Positions 1 to 6,631 of a stretch of DNA of 8,383 nt are shown piece after piece. The stretch lies in NCBI GenBank assembly GCA_003648675.1, contig QMPS01000025.1:1-8383 (forward strand), written 5' to 3'. Numbering within the stretch: the first letter of the stretch is position 1; every line of letters starts with the position of its first letter. The translations under genes were made by a program, and so were the position numbers. The DNA comes from Aquificota bacterium (lineage in GTDB: Bacteria; Thermosulfidibacterota; Thermosulfidibacteria; Thermosulfidibacterales; B14-G1). Under the pieces are notes generated by a model. That model had not been told where the DNA came from and made no database searches. It worked only from the letters and a program-made list of their open reading frames with translations.

Positions 1-354
1 CAGTCCCCGGGCCCCTTTTTCCATGTAGTCCTGAAAGTCCCGCAGGGGGTCGTCGGTGAGGTGGATATTGATGTTACAAAAGGGAATAAACCTCTCTTCT
101 CCCTGGCAAAACTCCAGCACTTCTTCGGTAGGTACATCGCAAGTGGTGGCTGGAGACCTTTCAGCCAACACCACCACATACTCCACTCCTACCTCGTCCA
201 AATGTCTCAAAAAAGCTTCTCTATCCAGAGAGCCGTCCTCTCTCACCATGGCAAAATCCCTGGGATTGGCCTTCTGCCACCACTCCTTGACCCAAGGCTT
301 CCAGTGGTTCAGATTGCCCACGTGGACATGGATGTCTATGGCCCGATAACCCAT
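1..354 (-). CDS. Amidohydrolase-family (TIM-barrel metal hydrolase) protein, N-terminal part
   Basis: The first 118 codons of a gene that continues past the left edge of the window. The protein opens MGYRAIDIHVHVGN: the H9-x-H11 pair right after the first beta strand is the metal-binding HxH signature of the amidohydrolase superfamily, and the style fits the ACMSD-like/COG2159 branch of predicted metal-dependent hydrolases. Residues 15-35 are Trp-rich (NHWKPWVKEWW), and residues 57-64 (VEYVVVLA) form the next predicted strand. No signal peptide is visible, so it is probably cytoplasmic. The ATG at 354-352 is the natural start: a strong Shine-Dalgarno (AAGGAGG) sits five bases upstream and HxH is at the expected distance from the N-terminus. 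It is divergent from the DUF4390 operon. The substrate cannot be inferred, and the remaining metal ligands lie outside the window. Confidence 0.85.
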   Translation of the reverse strand, partial: MGYRAIDIHVHVGNLNHWKPWVKEWWQKANPRDFAMVREDGSLDREAFLRHLDEVGVEYVVVLAERSPATTCDVPTEEVLEFCQGEERFIPFCNINIHLTDDPLRDFQDYMEKGARGL

Positions 355-359
355 AGCAA

Positions 360-366
360 CCTCCTT
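360..366 (-). promoter_or_regulatory. Shine-Dalgarno of the amidohydrolase gene
   Basis: AAGGAGG on the minus strand, five bases before the ATG at 354. This near-perfect anti-16S match fixes the start codon. Confidence 0.8.
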
Positions 367-435
367 TTTCCCTAGCGATCCTACCCTATAAAACAAGATA
401 AATCCAACCCCCAGAAGAGCCCTTTTCCCCGTACA

Positions 436-480
436 CAGCCTCTCCCATCACATCCCAAGAGACCTACCACCAAGAGGCTG
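436..480. repeat. 8-bp inverted repeat with 29-base spacer, plus CAAGAG words
   Basis: CAGCCTCT at 436-443 is the exact reverse complement of AGAGGCTG at 473-480. Overlapping it, CAAGAG occurs at 456-461 and 471-476, and its inverse CTCTTG at 501-506, so starts are 15 and 30 bases apart. The position between two divergent genes would suit a regulator-binding region. The arms are short and this could be chance. Confidence 0.3.
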
Positions 481-524
481 ATCTGCCAATATAGTACCGC
501 CTCTTGTCACCGAGTAGAGAAGAG

Positions 525-553
525 TTGCCCATAAAAGATAAATGATTTAAATC
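525..553 (+). promoter_or_regulatory. Weak candidate promoter of the DUF4390-ntrYX-purMN operon
   Basis: TTGCCC (525-530) and TAAATC (548-553) are 17 bases apart, with AT-rich sequence between and around them. If used, transcription would begin at or within a base or two of the ATG at 561, giving a leaderless mRNA. That would fit the lack of any Shine-Dalgarno before 561. The -10 box matches the consensus poorly, so this is only a candidate. Confidence 0.22.
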
Positions 554-560
554 TACCCCG

Positions 561-1103
561 ATGAGGAAAAGCTTACTCATAGGAATATTTCTTTTCCTGG
601 CCTCCCCCCTGCTGGCCGGACAGGTACACATCAAAGAGGCCAGGCTGTTGCAGGGAGAGAAAGACTTTTTTTATTTAAAGGTGAAACTCGATGGACTGTT
701 CTTCCCGGAACTAAAAGAGGCCCTTATGGAAGGGATACCCATAACCCTCAGCTGCTCCGTAATGATAGAGCGGGACAGGTCCATCCTATGGGACCCTGTG
801 CTTTGGGAAGGCGTGTACACCAGAGTGATTAAGTACAACCTTTTGACAAAAACCTTCGTAATCAAAGACCCACCAGAGATAGAGAAGAGCTTCTCAAGCT
901 TTGAGGCCTTCAGACGTGAAGCCCAAAACCTTCTCTTACCCCTACCTACCCGCCCCCTGCGGGAAAAAAGATCCTATATAGAAGTGCGGGTATACAGAAG
1001 AACCGCCTCCCTCTTCTTCCCTTTCAACCTTATCTATTCCCTTCTTTCACCAGCCCCGGCGGACTTTGAAACCGACAAAGCCAGGGTGGAGGTTGAGCAG
1101 TGA
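561..1103 (+). CDS. DUF4390 family exported protein
   Basis: A 180-residue protein with a classical Sec signal peptide: basic MRK, hydrophobic core about residues 5-18, likely cleavage after LLA-19. The mature part starts with a beta-rich segment (VHIKEARLLQGEKDFFYLKV), then the pattern GLFFPELKEALMEGIPITL (45-63). It contains conserved-looking aromatic and basic positions around YTRVIKYNLLTKTF and ends in a hydrophobic stretch (149-165). This matches the DUF4390 family, a family of unknown function that I associate with genes for NtrY-like sensor kinases, as here. It is probably periplasmic or membrane-associated. The ATG at 561 is the most upstream start in frame (stop TGA at 543-545), but no Shine-Dalgarno precedes it. 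Its stop overlaps the kinase start, so the two are translationally coupled. A role as signalling partner of the kinase is inferred from position only. Confidence 0.85.
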   Translation: MRKSLLIGIFLFLASPLLAGQVHIKEARLLQGEKDFFYLKVKLDGLFFPELKEALMEGIPITLSCSVMIERDRSILWDPVLWEGVYTRVIKYNLLTKTFVIKDPPEIEKSFSSFEAFRREAQNLLLPLPTRPLREKRSYIEVRVYRRTASLFFPFNLIYSLLSPAPADFETDKARVEVEQ

Positions 1104-3262
1104 TGGAATCGCCCCCCCGTGGCCAACAGGAGCTCCGCAAGAGAAAAAGGTCTCTCATCCTCACAGGGCTGCTTTTCATCGTCTTTGTGGGGCTCACAGG
1201 GCTCCAGATCTACCTCCAACAACACCAAGGTAAACCCACCTCCATACCTTCCAACATCCTGGTCTTCATGGTGGTTAACCTCAACTTCATCATTCTTATG
1301 GTTCTGGTGGTCATGGTGGGAAGAAACCTCACCAAGATTTACTTTGAGCACAAGAGAGGAGTCCTAGGTTCTAAGTTCAAAACCAAGCTCATCACCGCTT
1401 TTATCGCCTTGACCATCATCCCCACCACCCTTCTCTTCTTAGTAGCCAGCGGCCTTATCACCTCCAACATCGAGAACTGGTTCACCCAGCAGAGGGAGAA
1501 GGCTTTAAAGGAAGCCCTAGCCGTGGCCCAGGGCTATTACAGGGAGATGGACAGCTCCGGTACAGTCCTGGCCAAGGAGATCATGAAAACGGCCCGAAAA
1601 CAGCAACTCTTGGAAAAAAAGAACTACTGGAAGCTGGTATGGCTGCTAAAAAAGAAAGCCCGAGAACACCGATTGAAGGCTATAGAGATCTTCGACCCGG
1701 CGGGTCATCTCCTAGCCAGCTCTAAAGGAAACAAGCGGGACGCCAAATCTTACCTATTAGAGCCGGGAGACCCCAAAATAGCGGAAACCTTGAAAAAGGG
1801 CGGTACCATTTCTTGGGACAATAAAAGATACCACATCTTACTGGTACCCTTTCCCCGGGGCGTGGTGAGTCTAACTCACAAGATCCCATCCCAGCTGTAT
1901 AAAAACCTGGCAGCCGTCACCCAATACTACGAAGGCTACAGACAGGCTAAAGAGCTGAAGAACCCCATCAAGATCAGTTACATTATGGTCTTCCTAATGG
2001 CCACTCTCCTCATCGTCTTCTCCTCTATCTGGTTCGGCCTTCAGCTAGCCAAAGGAATAACTATACCCATTGAAGCCTTGGCTTCAGCCACCCGCGAAGT
2101 GGCCAAAGGCAACCTGGAAACCCAAATAACCGTTAGAGCCGACGACGAAATAGGCATTCTGGTAGACTCATTCAACCGCATGATCCAAGACCTAAAGATA
2201 TCCAGAAAAGAACTGGAAGAGAGAAAACGCTACATAGAAACGGTCCTAGACAACATCGCCACAGGGGTCATCTCCATAGACAAGGAAGGCAAGGTATCCA
2301 GTATAAACAAAGCCGCTAGAGAGCTGATGAGGCTGGGATACGAAGAATGCCTGGGCATCCCCTATCGCCAGATCTTCAGAGAAGACCACTTAGGACCCCT
2401 GAGAGAAACAGTTAAAGAGATGCTACGCCGGGGAAAGGAAGGAGACAGAAAAGAGGTGAAGCTCGTTACGGAAGAGGGCGTCACCCACCTCATGGTGGGA
2501 GCCTCCACCCTATTAGACCATAAAGGGAGATACACCGGAACCGTGGTTGTCATGGAGGACCTGACAGAGCTGGTGAAAGCCCAGAGGGCGGCCGCCTGGG
2601 AAGAGGTAGCCCGAAGGGTGGCCCACGAAATCAAAAACCCCCTTACCCCCATATCCCTGTCTGCCCAAAGACTTAAGAGAAAATTCGGCCACTACATGAA
2701 AGGAGAAGAAGGGAAGGTCTTCTACAGGTGCATAGAAACCATCACCAAAGAAGTGGAAGAGCTTAAACATATGGTCAATGAATTTTATAAATTCGCCCGC
2801 ATGCCCCAGATCACCCCCAAACCCACCAGACTCCAAGACCTCATCCAAGACCTTGTGGCGCTATACTCCGCCTCCCACAAACAGATATCCTTCGAAGTGA
2901 ACATACCCCAAAATCTTCCTCCCCTCCTCCTGGACAGGGATCAGATGAACCGGGTATTTATAAACCTGCTGGAAAATGCCATAGAAGCGATGAAAGGCAA
3001 GGGGAAAATCACCATCAGGGCAAAGTGGGATGAGAGTATCCCGGCCGCCGTGGTGGAAGTGGCTGACGAGGGTACAGGAATAAAGCCCGAAGACAAGGAG
3101 AAACTCTTCATGCCCTACTTCTCCACCAAAGAGAGGGGTACTGGTCTAGGGCTGGCCATTGTGAGCCGTATCATCTCAGACCACGGGGGATATATCAGAG
3201 TGAAGGATAATAAACCCAAAGGAGCCGTCTTCATCATAGAACTACCGGGAAAGGCAGCTTAA
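1103..3262 (+). CDS. ntrY: NtrY-like membrane sensor histidine kinase (HAMP-PAS-HisKA-HATPase)
   Basis: A 719-residue kinase. Two N-terminal membrane segments (about 18-38 and 51-72) are followed by a third (about 94-120), an extracytoplasmic sensing region (about 121-290) and a fourth segment (about 293-315). HAMP spans about 313-366 and PAS about 372-485. The HisKA H-box is VARRVAHEIKNPLTPI with phospho-acceptor His508. The ATPase domain (about 605-715) has N-box NLLENAIEA, G1 DEGTGI, an FSTKERGTGLGL lid/G2, and closing DHGG. Extra N-terminal helices plus HAMP-PAS and the HEIKNPLTPI box are typical of NtrY. The ATG at 1103 overlaps the upstream stop by one base (TGATG); a GTG at 1100 would add one residue, and both sit well placed behind GGAGG at 1088-1092. 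The regulator gene follows with zero spacing and is the obvious partner. The sensed signal is unknown; the symbol is by family resemblance. Confidence 0.92.
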   Translation: MESPPRGQQELRKRKRSLILTGLLFIVFVGLTGLQIYLQQHQGKPTSIPSNILVFMVVNLNFIILMVLVVMVGRNLTKIYFEHKRGVLGSKFKTKLITAFIALTIIPTTLLFLVASGLITSNIENWFTQQREKALKEALAVAQGYYREMDSSGTVLAKEIMKTARKQQLLEKKNYWKLVWLLKKKAREHRLKAIEIFDPAGHLLASSKGNKRDAKSYLLEPGDPKIAETLKKGGTISWDNKRYHILLVPFPRGVVSLTHKIPSQLYKNLAAVTQYYEGYRQAKELKNPIKISYIMVFLMATLLIVFSSIWFGLQLAKGITIPIEALASATREVAKGNLETQITVRADDEIGILVDSFNRMIQDLKISRKELEERKRYIETVLDNIATGVISIDKEGKVSSINKAARELMRLGYEECLGIPYRQIFREDHLGPLRETVKEMLRRGKEGDRKEVKLVTEEGVTHLMVGASTLLDHKGRYTGTVVVMEDLTELVKAQRAAAWEEVARRVAHEIKNPLTPISLSAQRLKRKFGHYMKGEEGKVFYRCIETITKEVEELKHMVNEFYKFARMPQITPKPTRLQDLIQDLVALYSASHKQISFEVNIPQNLPPLLLDRDQMNRVFINLLENAIEAMKGKGKITIRAKWDESIPAAVVEVADEGTGIKPEDKEKLFMPYFSTKERGTGLGLAIVSRIISDHGGYIRVKDNKPKGAVFIIELPGKAA

Positions 3263-4615
3263 ATGGGCAACCTGGTACTCATAGTAGATGACGAAAAGTC
3301 CATTCGGGAATCCCTCAGGGGGATCTTAGAAGATGAGGGATACAGGGTTGCCGAGGCAGCCTCGGGAAAAGAGGCCTTGGAGATCTTCTCTAAAGACGCC
3401 GTAGACCTGGTCCTTTTAGACATATGGCTCCCCGAGATGGACGGAGTAGACGTGCTAAAGGAGATGAAGGAGAAGAATCCACTGGTCCCTATCATCATGA
3501 TCTCAGGCCATGGCACCATTGAAACAGCAGTGAAGACCATAAAACTGGGAGCCTATGACTTTGTGGAGAAACCCCTAAACTTGGACGAGCTCATCATCAA
3601 GACGGAAAGGGCCCTCAGGGAATACCATCTCCGTCTAGAAAACCTAAGGCTCAGAGAGAAATTGGAAGAGGAGAGAATCCTTATCGGGGAGAGCCCCCCC
3701 ATGAAAGCCCTGAGGGACCAAATCAAACTAGTGGCACCCACCGACGGGTGGGTTCTCATCACCGGGGAGAGCGGTACCGGCAAGGAACTGGTGGCCAGGG
3801 AAATCCACGCCCTGAGCATCAGAAAAGATTACCCATTCGTAGAAGTGAGCTGTGCCGCCATTCCCGAAGACATGATAGAAAAGGAGCTTTTCGGTTGGGA
3901 AGGCAACACCGAATCTCCTCCCCACAGGGGCAAATTCGAGCTGGCCCACCGAGGTACCCTCTTTCTGGATGAAGTGGGAGACATGAGCCTCAAAGTCCAA
4001 GCCAAGGTCCTTAGGGTGATCCAGGAGCTTTCTCTACAGCGCATTGGAGGCAGAGAAACCATTCCCGTGGACATTCGCATCATAGCCTCCACCAACAAAA
4101 ACCTGGAAGAAGAGATAGAAAAGGGTCTCTTTCGAGAGGACCTCTACTTCCGCCTCAACGTCATCCCCATCCATGTTCCCCCTCTAAGAGAACGCCGGGA
4201 AGACATACCCCTACTGGTAGATCACTTCTTAAAGCACTTTTCCAAAAAGTACGGCATGAAACCCAAGACCATTTCACCAGAAGCCTTGAGTCTCCTAATG
4301 GGTTACCACTGGCCCGGGAACGTGAGAGAGCTGAGAAACATGGTGGAGAGGCTAGTAATCATGGTTCCCAAAGAAGAGATCGGCGTCAGGGATCTCCCAC
4401 ACCCCATCTCCGAGACCCAGGTCCAACCGCCCTCCACCCTAAGAGAGGCCCGGGAAGCCTTCGAAAAGGAGTACATCTTAAGACACCTGGAGCAGTTCGG
4501 TTGGAACATCAGCCGAACAGCCGAATACCTAGGCATAGAGAGGAGTCACCTCTACAAAAAATTGAAGGCCTACGGCATCGAGCCCGAAAAGAGGAGAAAA
4601 GAGAATGGAGTATAA
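3263..4615 (+). CDS. ntrX: NtrX-like response regulator (REC - AAA+ - Fis HTH) lacking GAFTGA
   Basis: A 450-residue NtrC-superfamily regulator. The receiver domain (about 3-118) has acidic pocket D9/D10, phospho-acceptor D53 in VLLDIWLPEMDG, and K103 in FVEKPL; DIWL and MISGHGTIETAVKTIKLGAYDF are NtrX-like. The AAA+ domain (about 140-370) has Walker A GESGTGKE (168-175), Walker B GTLFLDE (231-237), candidate arginine fingers in FREDLYFRLNV, and sensor 2 at WPGNVRELRN. The Fis-type helix-turn-helix is at about 398-440 (NISRTAEYLGIERSHLYKKL). The loop that should read GAFTGA after ELFG is replaced by WEGNTESPPHRGKFELA (212-228), three residues shorter than usual. That loop contacts sigma-54, so sigma-54-independent action is inferred. 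The start abuts the kinase stop, with GGAAAGG eight bases upstream. The 3' end overlaps purM by 11 bases. Targets are unknown. Confidence 0.9.
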   Translation: MGNLVLIVDDEKSIRESLRGILEDEGYRVAEAASGKEALEIFSKDAVDLVLLDIWLPEMDGVDVLKEMKEKNPLVPIIMISGHGTIETAVKTIKLGAYDFVEKPLNLDELIIKTERALREYHLRLENLRLREKLEEERILIGESPPMKALRDQIKLVAPTDGWVLITGESGTGKELVAREIHALSIRKDYPFVEVSCAAIPEDMIEKELFGWEGNTESPPHRGKFELAHRGTLFLDEVGDMSLKVQAKVLRVIQELSLQRIGGRETIPVDIRIIASTNKNLEEEIEKGLFREDLYFRLNVIPIHVPPLRERREDIPLLVDHFLKHFSKKYGMKPKTISPEALSLLMGYHWPGNVRELRNMVERLVIMVPKEEIGVRDLPHPISETQVQPPSTLREAREAFEKEYILRHLEQFGWNISRTAEYLGIERSHLYKKLKAYGIEPEKRRKENGV

Positions 4616-5639
4616 AGAAGCAGGAGTGGATATAGAAGCAGGAAACCGCCTGGTAGAGTTCATAAAGCCCCTAGCCAAATCAACGGCCATTCCCGGCGTG
4701 GTGACAGAGCTAGGAGGCTTTAGTGGCCTCTTCGCCCCACCCTGGAAAGAGTACAACGACCCCACCCTGGTAGCCTGCACAGATGGAGTGGGCACCAAGC
4801 TAAAGGTAGCCTTCATGGCTGGCAAACACCACACTGTGGGCATAGATCTTGTGGCCATGAACGTCAACGACCTCATCACTGTAGGTGCCAAGCCCCTCTT
4901 CTTTCTGGACTACCTCGCCACAGGAAAGCTAGAAGAAGAAAAGGCCCTAGAGGTGGTGAAAGGGATAGCCCGCGGCTGCCGGGAAGCGGGATGCGCCCTC
5001 CTGGGTGGGGAGACAGCGGAGATGCCCAACTTTTACCCCCCCGGAGAATACGACCTAGCTGGGTTCGCAGTGGGCATAGTAGACCGCCAAGCCATCATAG
5101 ACGGTTCCCGAATCCAAGAAGGGGACAAGGTCCTGGGAATGGCCTCATCAGGCCTCCACAGCAACGGTTACTCCCTGGTCAGGAAAGTGATCTTCGAAAA
5201 AGAAAAACTGGCCGTCTCCAGTCCCCTACCCTGGGGCAAGTCGGTGGCTCAAGAACTCCTGGAACCCACCAGAATCTATGTCACCGCCGTGGAAGCCCTC
5301 AGAAAGCACAACATAGACCTCCGGGGACTAGCCCACATCACTGGAGGGGGACTCCTAGAAAACCCTCCCCGCATCCTTCCTCCCAATTTGACTATGGAAC
5401 TAGATCCTTCTCAATGGGAGGCTCCCCCCATCTTCCCCTTTATCCAGGAAAAAGGGGATGTCCCCACAAAGGAGATGTTTCGAACCTTCAATATGGGGAT
5501 AGGTCTGGTGGCGGTCATCCCTCCCCACCAGGCTTCAGAGGCCCTAAAAATCCTAGAGAAGAAGGGATACAGGGCCTGGGAGATAGGGAAAATCGTCAAA
5601 GGGAAAAGGGAGGTGAAGGTATGGGGGGTAACCCACTGA
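4605..5639 (+). CDS. purM: Phosphoribosylformylglycinamidine cyclo-ligase (AIR synthetase)
   Basis: A 344-residue protein of normal PurM length. PurM closes FGAM to 5-aminoimidazole ribonucleotide (AIR) with ATP hydrolysis, the fifth step of de novo purine synthesis, as a cytoplasmic homodimer. Visible signatures include N-terminal YKEAGVDIEAGN, DGVGTKLKVA (60-69), VGIDLVAMNVNDL (78-90), GGETAEMP (134-141), YDLAGFAVGIV (149-159), SSGLHSNGYSLVRK (181-194), HITGGGLLENPPR (244-256) and the C-terminal FRTFNMGIG (292-300). All expected blocks of this ATP-binding family are intact. AGGAG at 4592-4596 precedes the ATG by eight bases, inside the end of the response regulator gene. The 11-base overlap upstream and 19-base overlap with purN imply translational coupling across the group. 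Nothing looks degenerate. Confidence 0.97.
   Translation: MEYKEAGVDIEAGNRLVEFIKPLAKSTAIPGVVTELGGFSGLFAPPWKEYNDPTLVACTDGVGTKLKVAFMAGKHHTVGIDLVAMNVNDLITVGAKPLFFLDYLATGKLEEEKALEVVKGIARGCREAGCALLGGETAEMPNFYPPGEYDLAGFAVGIVDRQAIIDGSRIQEGDKVLGMASSGLHSNGYSLVRKVIFEKEKLAVSSPLPWGKSVAQELLEPTRIYVTAVEALRKHNIDLRGLAHITGGGLLENPPRILPPNLTMELDPSQWEAPPIFPFIQEKGDVPTKEMFRTFNMGIGLVAVIPPHQASEALKILEKKGYRAWEIGKIVKGKREVKVWGVTH
5609..5613 (+). promoter_or_regulatory. Shine-Dalgarno deciding the purN start
   Basis: GGAGG inside the end of purM, seven bases before the ATG at 5621. The purN frame stays open far upstream through purM, so this site plus the onset of PurN homology (LKLGVLVSGRGSN) identifies the true start. 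Confidence 0.75.
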
Positions 5640-6283
5640 AACTGGGGGTCTTGGTATCCGGGAGGGGATCCAACCTACAAGCCATCATAGACGCCATCGA
5701 AAGGGGGAATTTAGAAGCCCAAGTAGCTGTGGTCATATCCGACAAAGAGGACGCTTTTGCCCTAGAAAGGGCCAGAAAACACGGGATAGAAGCTCTCTTC
5801 ATAGACCCCAAGGCTTACAGCAGCCGTGAAGAACACGAGAAAGTCATAGGAGACGAACTGGAAAAGAGAGGGGTTGGCCTCATCTGCTTGGCAGGGTACA
5901 TGCGCATCCTTTCGGAATATTTTGTCGACCGGTTCCGGTGGCGCATAATCAACATCCACCCTGCCCTTCTCCCCTCCTTCCCCGGTCTCCACGGGCAAAA
6001 GCAGGCCCTGGATTACGGAGTCAAAATCTCCGGATGCACCGTCCACTTCGTAGACGAAAAGACAGACCATGGTCCCATCATCATCCAAGCCGCCGTTCCC
6101 GTCTTGGAAGATGACAACGAGGATACCCTGGCCGCCAGGATCTTAGAATACGAACACAAAATATATCCCCGAGCCATACAACTCTTTGCCCAAGGCAGAC
6201 TTGAGATTGAAGGGAGAAGGGTAAAGGTGAGAAGAGCCCCAGCCCATACTTGGGCTGTGGTGAATCCTCCTTTGGAAGGCTAA
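5621..6283 (+). CDS. purN: Phosphoribosylglycinamide formyltransferase (GAR transformylase)
   Basis: A 220-residue protein, normal for PurN. It transfers the formyl group of 10-formyl-tetrahydrofolate to GAR to give FGAR, the third step of purine synthesis. The N-terminal LGVLVSGRGSNLQAII (8-23) is the nucleotide-phosphate loop. The catalytic triad is visible: Asn111 and His113 in NIHPALLPSFPG, and Asp149 in DEKTDHGPII, corresponding to Asn106/His108/Asp144 of the E. coli enzyme. LAGYMRILS (90-98) is another family block. The gene starts inside purM (19-base overlap), so its translation is probably coupled. It is the last plus-strand gene of the operon and converges on the KH-domain gene. The unrelated folate-independent PurT is excluded by the motifs. 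A short hairpin (CAGCCCA-TACT-TGGGCTG, 6240-6257) lies in its last codons, of unknown significance. Confidence 0.96.
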   Translation: MGGNPLKLGVLVSGRGSNLQAIIDAIERGNLEAQVAVVISDKEDAFALERARKHGIEALFIDPKAYSSREEHEKVIGDELEKRGVGLICLAGYMRILSEYFVDRFRWRIINIHPALLPSFPGLHGQKQALDYGVKISGCTVHFVDEKTDHGPIIIQAAVPVLEDDNEDTLAARILEYEHKIYPRAIQLFAQGRLEIEGRRVKVRRAPAHTWAVVNPPLEG

Positions 6284-6290
6284 GAGAAGG

Positions 6291-6326
6291 GAACAAAAGG
6301 GGAGGGACCGGAAAGAGCCCTCCCCT
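6291..6326 (-). terminator. Rho-independent terminator of the minus-strand khpA/dsbC-like group
   Basis: A perfect 9-bp stem (AGGGGAGGG at 6298-6306 with CCCTCCCCT at 6318-6326) and an 11-base loop. Read on the minus strand it lies 11 bases beyond the KH gene stop and runs straight into TTTTGTT, the layout of an intrinsic terminator. Read on the plus strand there is no U-tract (AAGTTGAAAAG), so it should stop purN transcripts less well. Confidence 0.75.
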
Positions 6327-6337
6327 AAGTTGAAAAG

Positions 6338-6568
6338 TTACTCCACAATCTCCAGGATATACCTTCTATCCCGGTCCTTGTTGGCGGCGTTGATGATGGT
6401 CCTCATGGCCTTGGCCCGGCTACCTTCCTTCCCAATGACCCGACCCAGATCTTCAGGAGCGACCCTCAGCTCCAACACCACCGTTTTGGCACCGTCGATC
6501 TCATTAACCTGAACTTCCTCGGGCCTTTCCACCATCGCCCTCGCCATGGCCTCCACTAGTTCCTTCAT
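6338..6568 (-). CDS. khpA: KH-domain RNA-binding protein, KhpA/YlqC family
   Basis: A 76-residue protein made of a single KH domain, the usual length of KhpA. The RNA-gripping GxxG loop is Gly46-Lys47-Glu48-Gly49 in RVIGKEGSRAKAMRTII; the N-terminal LVEAMARAMVERPEEVQV and the C-terminal YILEIVE are also family-typical. KhpA proteins bind RNA in the cytoplasm, in some bacteria together with KhpB (Jag/EloR). The ATG at 6568 is preceded by GGAGGAGAGGTG five bases away, a strong ribosome site. It lies 63 bases downstream of a dsbC-like gene on the same strand and just before a terminator, so it could be the last gene of that transcript or have its own promoter. Many bacteria keep this gene beside rpsP, rimM and trmD, none of which are here. 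Confidence 0.9.
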   Translation of the reverse strand: MKELVEAMARAMVERPEEVQVNEIDGAKTVVLELRVAPEDLGRVIGKEGSRAKAMRTIINAANKDRDRRYILEIVE

Positions 6569-6631
6569 CCTGTCACCTCTCCTCCCCGAGAATGAGTATC
6601 TAAACGGATTTTGATTGTGGAATCATGGTCC

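Larger units (their letters stand above)
355..560. other. Divergent intergenic region, 206 bases
   Basis: It separates the leftward amidohydrolase gene from the rightward DUF4390 operon, so it should hold promoters for both. No pair of consensus -35/-10 boxes stands out. On the minus strand TTGGAT and TAGGAT occur 18 bases apart just upstream of the ribosome binding site, a weak candidate. On the plus strand the last 40 bases are AT-rich. An 8-bp inverted repeat (436-443 with 473-480) and repeated CAAGAG words lie in the middle. No small ORF with a credible ribosome binding site was seen. Confidence 0.6.

Noticed and set aside
56..375. Two plus-strand ORFs of about 100 codons at the left end
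   Set aside because: They are antisense to the amidohydrolase gene, which has the HxH motif and a strong ribosome site; neither translation resembles a protein family.
4991..5620. Long open reading frame continuing the purN frame upstream through purM
   Set aside because: It overlaps the intact purM in another frame. The translation is Pro/Arg/Gly-rich low-complexity sequence with no family resemblance, and purN has its own ATG and Shine-Dalgarno at 5621.
6240..6257. 7-bp hairpin CAGCCCA-TACT-TGGGCTG as a purN terminator
   Set aside because: It lies inside the purN coding region and has no U-tract after it.
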